DNA of 64,000 bases, taken from NCBI GenBank assembly GCA_947044405.1, contig CAMRHE010000460.1, positions 824,501 to 888,500 on the forward strand, written 5' to 3'. The notes beneath the pieces were generated by a model that ran no database searches, had not been told where the DNA came from, and saw only the letters and a list, made by a program, of their open reading frames with translations. Position 1 is the stretch's first letter. Every line of letters starts with the position of its first letter. The position numbers and the translations under genes were made by a program. Of this stretch, positions 1-12,500 are shown piece after piece. Source of the stretch: Leptodactylus fallax. Its lineage: Eukaryota > Chordata > Amphibia > Anura > Leptodactylidae.

Positions 1-2740
1 ATTTTATTGAAAAATTTTTCCATTAACAAGGAATAAAGAAAAAACAAAAAAACAATAATAATCAAACAAACAGGAAGCATTGAGGTAAATAGAGGCTATC
101 TGCCTCCCTCCCCCTTAAGCAATATGCATTTAAATTAAGCAGTGAACAAGGGAGGGGGGAATGGAGGGGTTAAGAAGACAAGGGTAGGACCAAAGGGAAG
201 GGGGGGGGGGAGAGGGAAGGAGAGGACTAGAGATCAGAGACCCTGTAATGTACAATACATGTCCCAGGGTGCCCAAATAGCCCCAAAGGCTTCCCGTGAA
301 TTATGTAGGCCAGCAGTCAGGTATTCAAGACTCCTCACATCCTTCATTCTAGCCACAAGCTCAAGACTAGATGGGGGACTCACCTTCTTCCAGTTTCTAG
401 CTATGAGAGTTTTAGCTGCAGTACAAAGATGCAAGAAAAGCCTGGATGACTTATTGCTCAGGTGTCTGGGGGGAAGGTTCAGGAGATAAAGAAGAGGGTC
501 AAAAGGAACCTCTTGCAAAAAGAGAGCAGTCGTCAGAGTCCTGACCTCCCTCCAAAAACCGAGGATGAGAGGGCACGTCCAAAAGATATGGTGCAGGGTA
601 CCCACCGCAGCTCCACAGCGCCAGCACCATGGGGGGAACTAATGGGTTTAAAGTATGAAGGAGAGCCGGAGTATGATACCAATGCATCAACAGCTTATAC
701 TGCGTTTCCCTAAACGTAATGCACTGAGATGATTTCTGGGCCCGAGACCATACAATCCGCCACTGTTCCTGGGAGATGGGTTTACCCACCGCCTCCTCCC
801 ATTTAAGCATATAGCGATGATTAACAGGAGAGCCTGTAGTTTGTGAGTTAAGAAGTTGGTAAATAGAGGATATAAAGCCCCTAGTGGACGTGCCTGCACG
901 GCAAATCTTTTCAAAAGCGGTGGGGAGTGACACCTTAAGAGACCCATGGAGGGAGCGGACAAAGTGAACCACCTGCAAGTAATGGAACCATTCAGTACTT
1001 GGCAGGTTTTGATTAGCTGTAAGATAAGCAAAGGACCTGAGTTCCAAGGTTCCAGGGTCAACCATATCAGCAATCCGGGTAAAGGCCAGCTTCAGACCAC
1101 ACTTTAGTCATGGCAGAAGTCAGGCTCTCTGGGAGAAGGGGGTTGTATAGTATGGAGACCATAGATGAGCGCGGGGACATCAGGGAGAATCTAGCACAAC
1201 AGGTAGACCAGATAGATCTAGTAAACCGAATGGGGCCCAACAGGTACGAGGCAGGGGGGTGGGGGGGTGCCGGCTGGGAGCGGACCCAGCGTTAGGATGC
1301 ATGGGTGCCAGCCATAGCTTCTCTACCTGCACCCATCTGGTGTATGCTGGCATAGCCGCCCAGAATGGGATATGGCGTAAGTGGGCCGCCCAGTAATAAT
1401 GTAACAGATGTGGGACAGCCATACCCCCAGACCCCCTATCCGCCAGCATAACAGATCTAGGTATTCGGTGTCGTTTTGCTTTCCAGATAAACTGGAAGAT
1501 AGCTTTCTGTAGGTTCCGTAATTCTCCCCCGAGGTATCGCGACTGGGAGAGTCTCGAAAAAATACAGTAGCTTCGGGAGGAGAGTCATCTTGACCGCAGC
1601 AATTCTCCCCAAAAGGGAGATAGGCAAGGGTTGCCATTTGTCCAATAGGGCTCTTAGCTCACAAAACAACCGCGGGTAGTTTGCCGAGTAGAGGGTCGCA
1701 TAGGAAGTGGATATATGGACTCCCAGGTAGCGGATAGAGGACTCCCGCCACTGGAAATCGTAATTACTGCGGAGGAGAAGGAGAAGGTCCCGTGGGATGT
1801 TAAGTGGGAGTGCCTCAGTCTTCGCGGGGTTCACCTTATACCCTGAGAGATCACCATAGGTCCCTAGCGAGCGCAGCAAGTTTGGAAGGGTAGTATGAGG
1901 GGAGGTGAGAGTGAGGAGTACATCGTCCGCAAAGAGAGATATCTTAAATTCCTTATCTTGGACCATGATGCCCTTGATATTAGGGTCTCGCCTAATCTTG
2001 GCCGCTAGCGGTTCAATGCAGAGGGCAAATATGATGGGTGACAGGGGGCAACCCTGCCTAGTGCCATTTCGAATAGGGAAGGAGGGGCGAAGATGCATGG
2101 GGAAGCTTGATTGCTGCTGAGGGTAAGGAGTAAAGGGCCTGGATAGCTGTGAGAAACGGTCCCGTAAGCCCGAACGCCTTAAGCGTAGTATGCATAAACG
2201 ACCAATTTATGCGGTCAAAAGCCTTTTCAGCGTCCAGGCTCAAGAGAAGGGCCGGGGTAGAATAATGATTGGCCACCTCCACCAAATCCACAGTCCTCCT
2301 GGTGTTGTCACCACCCTGACGACAGGGGATGAATCCCACCTGGTCCTTATGGACAAGCAGAGGGAGCCAAGCATTCAGTCTATTGGCTAAGAGTTTGGTG
2401 AAAAGTTTCAGGTCCGTGTTCAGCAAAGCAATCGGTCGGTAGTTAGCACAATCCTGCAAGTCCTTACCCGGTTTAGGGACCAATGTGAGTAGTGAAGAGA
2501 GCATAGTCGGGGGTATAGGGGAACCTGAAAGGAAGGAATTGAAGAGGGACAATAGATTGGATGGTGCAGAGTTTGAGGTTGTTCCCAGGTCTTGAGGCTG
2601 GAGGGGGCCCAAATTGTCCATCTGCCTTGTTTGAGGAAACCTGTGGACCAGTTTTCCATTCTTATATGATTGCTGGGCATCCAAGCGGTCAGCCCGCAGT
2701 AACCAGACATCTATCACCTATCCGTAGTATGGGAGATGCG
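1..2740 (-). mobile_element. 5'-truncated L1/Tx1-type LINE, broken reverse transcriptase
   Basis: Read on the minus strand, 2717-2058 encodes the first RT motifs (LTLVPKPGKDLQDCANYRPI, then LLSLDAEKAFDRINW). 2098-1457 continues in another frame with GTRQGCPLSPIIFAL and the catalytic FADD (about 1933-1922). Later pieces (about 1449-1180, 1065-500, 605-234) carry the C-terminal region, including GTLHHIFWTCP of the terminal Cys/His motif. At least two frameshifts (near 2100 and 1550) and further breaks make it non-functional. The 5' half (endonuclease, ORF1) is missing right of about 2740. The 3' end is at or just outside the window edge. The element lies in an upstream OTOA intron or 5' to the exons seen here. 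Confidence 0.85.
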
Positions 2741-3449
2741 GGTCTATAATAGGCAGCATCTTTATCTCTATAGGGCTTTGTTTGTCTATTATAGGGCATA
2801 TTCTAGTTCCCGGGACCCACTGGTGTAGCTTTAGGATGGTCAGAGCAGCAACTGGGCACAGCAACCAATGTATGACCCCTGCCCTCTGGTGTACTGGAGT
2901 GAGAAGATTTAGGATACACCGCCTTCCACTGTCAGAGATGAGAAAATTAACCCTTTCATGAAAAAAAAATACCCAAAGTCGCAGCCGGTCAGCAGTATAT
3001 AGTCAATGAGGGATTGTGTGGGGGAAGCTGTGGCACAAAACAGGGCACGATTATTTGGGGGGCACCAATAGGGGATGGGTGTGGGGGGAAGTTTGTGTGC
3101 ACAGACATGTTGTGAACAAATCTTCATGGGCCAGATGGAGAAAAAAGAGAAATGTAAATGCAGCTACAATGTACGGACAGGACAGGCTGAGCGGGGTGAG
3201 GGGAAGCAGCGCAGGAGGGCTCATGGGCCTTTACGGGGTCTCTATAACTGCCCAAACTGAGCCTTAATCTGTGAAACTCAGAAGCCCCCCCAGCTGCACC
3301 ACCTACCTATTATATGACCACTGAAGATTAATAAATATATAGTGCACCCCTAAAACCACATAAATACCTTTATAACTCTATGCCATTGTTTCTGAAGACT
3401 TCTGTGGTGAGCACGTATAGATCTTATGCATTATATTACATGTACACAG
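2741..3449. other. Unannotated sequence left of OTOA exon 1
   Basis: Probably OTOA intron. I see no coding signal, RNA gene or tandem repeat here. There is a short A run near 2962. Confidence 0.4.
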
Positions 3450-3556
3450 AGGCCAATGCTTCCATGTCATGGGTGACTGCTGAGAGCCTGTGGATATTAG
3501 GACGTTTTATGGTCCATCTACCATTGGATGAAATCAGGAAAATCAGTGTCAGTGAA
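3450..3556 (+). CDS. OTOA: OTOA exon 1 of window
   Basis: Acceptor ACACAG before 3450, donor GTAAGT after 3556. It begins with two bases of a split codon and ends in phase 0. It encodes [18 protein letters not shown] and a KISVSE end, closely matching otoancorin upstream of the [10 protein letters not shown] block. The sequence starts about one quarter into the protein, so earlier exons must lie left of the window. The NAS sequon lies just before the SW. Confidence 0.9.
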
Positions 3557-6500
3557 GTAAGTCCTTCTTATATCACCATCGCTCTTAGTATAGAAGTGCA
3601 GACATATCTGCTGTCAGTATAGAAGTGCAGACATATCTGCTGTCAGTATAGAAGTGCAGACCTATCCGCTGTCAGTATAGAAGTGCAGACCTATCCGCTG
3701 TCAGTATAGAAGTGCAGACCTATCCGCTGTCGGTATAGAAGTGCAGACATATCTGCTGTTGGTATAGAAGTGCAGACCTATCCGCTCTTAGTATAGAAGT
3801 GCAGACCTATCCGATCTTAGTATAGAAGTGCAGACCTATCCGCTCTTAGTATAGAAGTGCAGACCTATCCGCTGTCGGTATAGAAGTGCAGACCTATCCG
3901 CTCTTAGTATAGAAGTGCAGACATATCCGCTGTCGGTATAGAAGTGCAGACCTATCCGCTCTTAGTATAGAAGTGCAGACCTATCCGCTGTCGGTATAGA
4001 AGTTCAGACCTATCCGCTCTTAGTATAGAAGTGCAGACCTATCCGCTGTCGGTATAGAAGTGCAGACATATCTGCTGTCGGTATAGAAGTGCAGACCTAT
4101 CCGCTCTTAGTATAGAAGTGCAGACATATCCGCTGTCGGTATAGAAGTGCAGACCTATCCGCTCTTAGTATAGAACTGCAGACATATCCGCTGTCAGTAT
4201 AGAAGTGCAGACCTATCCGCTCTTAGTATAGAAGTGCAGACCTATCCGCTGTCAGTATAGAAGTGCAGACCTATCCGCTGTCAGTATAGAAGTGCAGACC
4301 TATCCGCTGTCGGTATAGAAGTTCAGACCTATCCGCTCTTAGTATAGAAGTGCAGACCTATCCGCTGTCAGTATAGAAGTGCAGACATATCTGCTGTAGG
4401 TAAACAAGTGCAGACCTATCCGCTCTTAGTATAGAAGTGCAGACCTATCTGCTGTCAGTATAGAAGTGCAGACCTATCCGCTCTTAGTATAGAAGTGCAG
4501 ACCTATCCGCTCTTAGTATAGAAGTGCAGACCTATCCGCTCTTAGTATAGAAGTGCAGACCTATCCGCCCTTAGTATAGAAGTGCAGACATATCCGCTGT
4601 CGGTATAGAAGTTCAGACCTATCCGCTCTTAGTATAGAAGTGCAGACCTATCCGCTGTCGGTATAGAAGTTCAGACCTATCCGCTCTTAGTATAGAAGTG
4701 CAGACCTATCCGCTGTCAGTATAGAAGTGCAGACCTATCCGCTCTTAGTATAGAAGTGCAGACCTATCCGCTGTCAGTATAGAAGTGCAGACCTATCCGC
4801 TCTTAGTATAGAAGTGCAGACCTATCCGCTGTCAGTATAGAAGTGCAGACCTATATGCTGTCAGTATAGAAGTGCAGACATATCCGCTGTCAGTATAGAA
4901 GTGCAGACCTATCCGCTCTTAGTATAGAAGTGCAGACATATCAGCTGTCGGTATAGAAGTTCAGACCTATCCGCTCTTAGTATAGAAGTGCAGACCTATC
5001 CGCTGTCAGTATAGAAGTGCAGACATATCTGCTGTCGGTATACAAGTGCAGACCTATCCGCTCTTAGTATAGAAGTGCAGACCTATCCGCTCTTAGTATA
5101 GAAGTGCAGACATATCCGCTGTCAGTATAGAAGTGCAGACCTATCCGCTCTTAGTATAGAAGTGCAGACCTATCCGCTGTCAGTATAGAAGTGCAGACAT
5201 ATCCGCTGTCAGTATAGAAGTGCAGACATATCCGCTGTCAGTATAGAAGTGCAGACATATCCGCTGTCAGTATAGAAGTGCAGACATATCCGCTGTCAGT
5301 ATAGAAGTGCAGACATATCCGCTGTCAGTATAGAAGTGCAGACCTATCCGCTGTCAGTATAGAAGTGCAGACATATCCGCTGTCAGTATAGAAGTGCAGA
5401 CCTATCCGCTGTCAGTATAGAAGTGCAGACATATCCGCTCTTAGTATAGAAGTGCAGACATATCCGCTGTCAGTATAGAAGTGCAGACCTATCCGCTCTT
5501 GGTATAAAAGTGCAGACATATCCGCTCTTGGTATAGAAGTGCAGACATATCCGCTCTTAGTATAAAAGTGCAGACATATCCGCTGTCGGTATAGAAGTGC
5601 AGACCTATCCGCTCTTGGTATAGATCAGTGAGATTCTGCTTCTACCACAGCGCCTCCGCAGGGGAGATGAAGTATAACACATCTCCTGTGCTGTCTGTTT
5701 AATACTGGGTCCTCCAAATCGAAATGATGAAATTGCCAAATTCTCTAATATTTCATCACCTAATGACAAAGTGAGAGGTCACCATTAAAAAAATATATAT
5801 ATTTATATAGAGCCTCATTATAAAGCAACACCCAATATGTCTGTCCTGCACTTGTCAGAATGTCCTCCCTCTTAATGTCTGTGTTCTGCTATACAGTCTG
5901 TGTTACATTTGGGGTGACAATCCTCTCTAAGTCTTTGTGCCCCTTTAGATTCGGAGCTTTATCAGCTATGACAATGCCACAAAGCAGCTGGACACGGTGT
6001 ATGACATCACACAAGATCTCGCCAGAGCATTCCTGGAGCTCATCAATTCATCCGGGTTTGATATGAGGAACATATCCACTCTATATAGGTAGGCAAAGTC
6101 AACTCTAAAAGGGCACGTGCGGGGGTGTTGGGGAGGTCCCAGGAGGATTGGGGGGGAGTTTCCAAATGTCATTCAATTTGGGATTGATAAATTGGGATTA
6201 TGGTGACTGTGTATTTTTATACCGGACGCTATTTGTGTTCTTATAGCGGACGCTACGTGTATTCTTATAGCGGACGCTACGTGTATTCTTATAGCGGACG
6301 CTACGTGTATTCTTATAGCGGACGCTACGTGTATTCTTATACCTAACGCTACGTGTATTCTTATACCTGACGCTACGTGTATTCTTATACCTGACGCTAC
6401 GTGTATTCTTATACCTGACGCTACGTGTATTCTTATAGCGGACGCTACGTGTATTCTTATACCTGACGCTACGTGTATTCTTATACCTGACGCTACGTGT

Positions 6501-9500
6501 ATTCTTATACCTGACGCTACGTGTATTCTTATACCGGACGCTACGTGTATTCTTATAGCGGACGCTACGTGTATTCTTATACCTGACGCTACGTGTATTC
6601 TTATAGCGGACGCTACGTGTGTTCTTATACCTGACGCTACGTGTATTCTTATACCTGACGCTACGTGTATTCTTATACCTGACGCTACGTGTATTCTTAT
6701 ACCTGACGCTACGTGTATTCTTATAGCGGACGCTACGTGTATTCTTATACCTGACGCTACGTGTATTCTTATACCTGACGCTACGTGTATTCTTATACCT
6801 GACGCTACGTGTATTCTTATACCTGACGCTACGTGTATTCTTATACCGGACGCTACGTGTATTCTTATAGCGGACGCTACGTGTATTCTTATACCTGACG
6901 CTACGTGTATTCTTATAGCGGACGCTACGTGTGTTCTTATACCTGACGCTACGTGTATTCTTATACCTGACGCTACGTGTATTCTTATACCTGACGCTAC
7001 GTGTATTCTTATAGCGGACGCTACGTGTATTCTTATACCTGACGCTATGTGTATTCTTATAGCGGACGCTACGTGTATTCTTATACCTGACGCTACGTGT
7101 ATCCTTATACCTGACGCTACGTGTATTCTTATAGCGGACGCTACGTGTATTCTTATAGCGGACGCTACGTGTATTCTTATACCTGACGCTACGTGTATTC
7201 TTATACCGGACGCTACGTGTATTCTTATACCTGACGCTACGTGTATTCTTATACCGGACGCTACGTGTATTCTTATAGCTGACGCTACGTGTATTCTTAT
7301 ACCTGACGCTACGTGTATTCTTATAGCGGACGCTACGTGTGTTCTTATACCTGACGCTACGTGTATTCTTATACCTGACGCTACGTGTATTCTTATACCT
7401 GACGCTACGTGTATTCTTATAGCGGACGCTACGTGTATTCTTATAGCGGACGCTACGTGTATTCTTATAGCGGACGCTACGTGTATTCTTATACCGGACG
7501 CTACGTGTATCCTTATACCTGACGCTACGTGTATTCTTATAGCGGACGCTATGTGTATTCTTATACCTGACGCTACGTGTATTCTTATACCTGACGCTAC
7601 GTGTATTCTTATAGCGGACGCTACGTGTATTCTTATAGCGGACGCTACGTGTATTCTTATAGCGGACGCTACGTGTATTCTTATAGCGGACGCTACGTGT
7701 ATTCTTATACCGGACGCTACGTGTATCCTTATACCTGACGCTACGTGTATTCTTATAGCGGACGCTATGTGTATTCTTATACCTGCGCACGTGTATTCTT
7801 ATACCTGACGCTACGTGTATTCTTATACCGGACGCTACGTGTATTCTTATACCTGACGCTACGTGTATTCTTATACCGGACGCTACGTGTGTTCTTATGG
7901 CGGACGCTACGTGTATTCTTATACCTGGACGCTACGCGTATTCTTATACCGGACGCTACGCGTATTCTTATACCGGACGCTATGTGTATTCTGAGTCTGT
8001 AAGATATAATGTGATCTGACGGTGTCCAGAGAAGGTTGTGCACTGTTGGCGTTCTGCTTGGTCGTGTGTACATGACTTAGTATCTCTCCATATTCGCACG
8101 TTGGTGACTTTTGTTCCTCTGTGTGTTTTAGGCTGGGTTTACTCATCTGCTTCTATGATGATATCCAAGATCTTGATCCTGTGATGGCGAAAGCTTTATT
8201 ACATCAGATGATTAAGTGTAATCAGCTGAGGGGCCTCCGAACCGACGTACAAAAGGTGGGCGATGCCAAATAATACAACATAAGATGACCCATGATTATA
8301 GAATTATAGATAGTACATAAGTGGGCACCTTATTACTTCATTCTGCATTGGGGCCCAGGAACTTCATGTTACGCCTCTGTAACATTTAGGCCAAGGCCAC
8401 AAGTGGCGACCTGCAGCTTAAAAATACTGCAGAAAAAACTGTAGCCGAAAAACAGCGTGAACCAAACACAGCAAAAATGCTTGAGGTTTTCACCGGCTTT
8501 TCCCCCATCTTTGTTCCTGCTCATATAAGTCTATGGAGAAAATGTAACGTTGCATTTTTTTCTGTTGCGCTTCTGCAATGTGTGTCCTCACCGGGATTCA
8601 CAAATGCTAATGAGATGTTTCGTGCAACAAGGGCATCCCCATGGCTATGCGTTCCATCGCTCAGTCCCTCCCTCCCTGCTATGACTGACATATGCACTGC
8701 CTGGTCCTGTCAATCACACCTGGATGATGAATTTCCGCTATTTCCGCTTATGCTGCTGTTTTAACCATGAATTTCTTTCTTAGCAATGTATAAGCTGAAA
8801 AAGCAACAGCAAAACCATTGCAAAAAAAACCCCTACGAGCTGGCGCAGATTTCACGGCCCGCCGGACAATGTGCCTGGTTATTTCACAAGATCTACATAA
8901 AATCCTCCAATTGTGCGGCGATCGCCAACATGCCAGTCTTGCTGTGTCCCCCCCCCATAGCGCCTACATACAGAGCCTACATAATAGCACCATAGAACGT
9001 CCACAGCATTCTACCATCACATTTGCTTCACTCAGAACCACTATAGTAGATCTGCCAAGATGCTGATGTGCTGGGCTTTGCCACTAGGCAGCGGATATTA
9101 GGAGTTCAGTCTCCATGTAGCTCGTTATAGCCGGTTCAGTTTTATGTTGCTGCACCTGAGAGATAAATCCTTGTACGACTCAAGGACATGACGGCTTCCG
9201 AATTCACCTTATAGCTGTCAGCATTTTCATACAATTTCCAGATGTATTTGCTGCTTGGTAGACGCGGCCTCAGCTGGGCAGCGAGGAACCACACCCTTGG
9301 GCACGGCACTCGTCCTCATGTCACACTTACTATGCCCTTGGGCACGGCGCTCGTCCTCATGTCACACTTACTATGCCCTTGGGCACGGCGCTCGTCCTCA
9401 TGTCACAGTTACATGCCTTGGGCACGGCGCCGCCTCATGTCACACTTACTAGCCCTGGGCACGGCGCCGCCCAGCACAGCTATGTCCTTGGGCACGGCGC

Positions 9501-12500
9501 CCGTCCCATGTCACGCACTACCCTTGGGCACGGCGCCGCCTATGTCACGCCGCCTTACTATACCCTTGGGCACGGCGCTCGTCCTCATGTCACGCTTACT
9601 ATACCCTTGGGCACGGCGCTCGTCCTCATGTCACACTTACTATGCCCTTGGGCACGGCGCTCGTCCTCATGTCACACTTACTATGCCCTTGGGCACGGCG
9701 CTCGTCCTCATGTCACGCTTACTATGCCCTTGGGCACGGCGCTCGCCTCATGTCACACACCCCTCACGGCGCCGCCCAGCACGCTACATGCCCTTGGGCA
9801 CGGCGCCGCCTCATGCACCTTACTATGCCCTTGGGCACGGCGCCGCCTCATGCACACATACTATGCCCTTGGGCACGGCGCCCGCCTCATGTCACGCTTA
9901 CTATACCCTTGGGCACGGCGCTCGTCCTCATGTCACGCTTACTATACCCTTGGGCACGGCGCTCGTCCTCATGTCACACTTACTATGCCCTGGACGGCGC
10001 CGTCCTCAGTCACGCTACTATGCCCTTGGGCACGGCGCTCGCCCATGTCACTCTTACTATGTCCTGACGTCGCCTCATGTCACGCTTACTATCCCTTGGG
10101 CACGGCGCTCGCCTCATGTCACTCTTACTATGTCCTTGGGCACGGCGCTCGTCCTCATGCCACGCTTACTATCCCTTGGGCACGGCGCTCGTCCTCATGT
10201 CACTCTACTATGTCCTTGGGCACGGCGCTCGTCCTCATGCATTACTATGCCCTTGGGCACGGCGCTCGTCCTCATGTCACGCTTACTATACCCTTGGGCA
10301 CGGCGCTCGTCCTCATGTCACGCTTACTATGCCCTTGGGCACGGCGCTCGTCCTCATGTCACGCTTACTATACCCTTGGGCACGGCGCTCGTCCTCATGT
10401 CACGCTTACTATGCCCTTGGGCACGGCGCTCGTCCTCATGTCACACTTACTATGCCCTTGGGCACGGCGCTCGTCCTCATGTCACGCTTACTATGCCCTT
10501 GGGCACGGCGCTCGTCCTCATGTCACGCTTACTATGCCCTTGGGCACGGCGCTCGTCCTCATGTCACACTTACTATGCCCTTGGGCACGGGCGCTCGTCC
10601 TCATGTCACGCTTACTATGCCCTTGGGCACGGCGCTCGTCCTCATGTCACCTTACTATGTCCTTGGGCACGGCGCTCGCCTCATGTCACACATACTATGC
10701 CCTTGGGCAGGCGGGGGGGCTCCTCATGTCACGCTTACTATACCCTTGGGCACGGCGCTCGCCCTCATGTCACGCTTACTATACCCTTGGGCACGGCGCT
10801 CGTCCTCATGTCACACTTACTATGCCCTTGGGCACGGCGCCGTCCTCATGTCACGCTTACTATGCCCTTGGGCACGGCGCTCGTCCTCATGTCACTCTTA
10901 CTATGTCCTTGGGCACGGCGCTCGTCCTCATGTCACGCTTACTATGCCCTTGGGCACGGCGCGTCCTCATTCCTCATGTCACGCTTACTATGCCCTTGGG
11001 CACGGGCGCTCGTCCTCATGTCACGCTACTAGCCGGCCGGGTCGTCCTCATGTCACGCTTACTATGCCCTTGGGCACGGCGCTCGTCCTCATGTCACGCT
11101 TACTATGCCCTTGGGCACGGCGCTCGTCCTCATGTCACGCTTACTATGCCCTTGGGCACGGGCCCAGCCACTACCCTCGTCCTCATGTCACACTTACTAT
11201 GCCCTTGGGCACGGCGCTCGTCCTCATGTCACGCTTACTATGCCCTTGGGCACGGCGCTCGTCCTCATGTCACTCTTACTATGTCCTTGGGCACGGCGCT
11301 CGTCCTCATGTCACACATACTATGCCCTGGGCACCGCCCAGCACACAACAGCCCGGGCACGGCGCCGCCCTCATGTCACACATACAGCCCTGGGCACGGC
11401 GCCGCCTCAGCCCCCCCTGGGCACGGCGCGGCGTCCTCATGTCACGCTACTATCCCTTGGGCACGGCGCTCGTCCTCATGTCACGCTTACTATACCCTTG
11501 GGCACGGCGCTCGTCCTCATGTCACGCTTACTATACCCTTGGGCGCGGCGCTCGTCCTCATGTCACGCTACTAGCCCTTGGGCACGGCGCCCCTCATGTC
11601 ACGCTTACTATACCCTTGGGCACGGCGCTCGTCCTCATGTCACGCTTACTATCCTGGCGGCCCTCGCTCCCTCATCCGCCTACTATGCATGTTATAGATT
11701 GGTATCTACAAGCCTATCGTACTGACTATATAGAATCATGTAAGCGTTCACCAGCCCAGCGACCGAACATTAATAGAATAAAACCTACAGACAATGTGAT
11801 CTTTGTGTGATCAGGATCGCAGGACATAAGAACAGTAGAAAGTAATGTGAATATGGGGGGGGGGGGGGGGGCGGCATCGAAATAACCATTCAGATTCTAA
11901 CATTGTCTCCTATAACTTTCAGACTTTACTTGTGTTTCCACTAGATCTCTGCTTACTGTCACTGAATTGCTGTTCTTGCTTCTTCTGACATTGGTGCACA
12001 AGTGTTAAAGGGATTTCTAGAATTAGAACAATTGATGTAATGATTTTCCTTAGAGGCCCTTTCTATATGGCCCAGGCTGCGATACATTGTATTTATCCTA
12101 CGACCGCTCCCTTATGTGTTAGAGGATGTCAGGCGACTGCAGATACTCTTCATACTTGCCCTCTCGTTGGGCCGACTGGTACGTCTAATGGTGCCCGTTT
12201 TCTTGCTGAGCCTTAAACCTCCGGGCGTCAGATGTGCCCCATAAACTTCTCCAGGATATCCTGATGTCATTCATAGGATACATACAGCAGCTAAATGGAG
12301 GACCCTTTGAGTTGACACCGCCATGCTGATAAGGTGTAGGTCACATGCTCCCGGCTGGTCCTACCGCCTGAGGTTATAACCCCGGGGTCAGGACATCCCG
12401 ACCATCCCCTCCCCCTCACAGTATGGCCTATACCATTGCCGTCTGGTTATTCGTATTGTTGTCTGTGCTCGGAGTTTGGCGCTTTATATCTCCAACTATA

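Noticed and set aside
3580..5624. Regularly spaced repeats suggesting a CRISPR-like array
   Set aside because: Units are contiguous 29-mers without unique spacers, in a vertebrate intron; this is a minisatellite.
6198..7790. 530-residue minus-strand open frame of perfect 8-residue repeats (YKNTRSVR)
   Set aside because: It is the translation of a 24-bp intronic minisatellite; the unit length is a multiple of 3, so frames stay open. No start context or splice sites, and it lies inside an OTOA intron.
9242..11810. Several overlapping + strand open frames of 200-730 residues rich in [11 protein letters not shown] / CPWARRSSS words
   Set aside because: Shadow of the 41-bp array, which lacks stops in all three frames.
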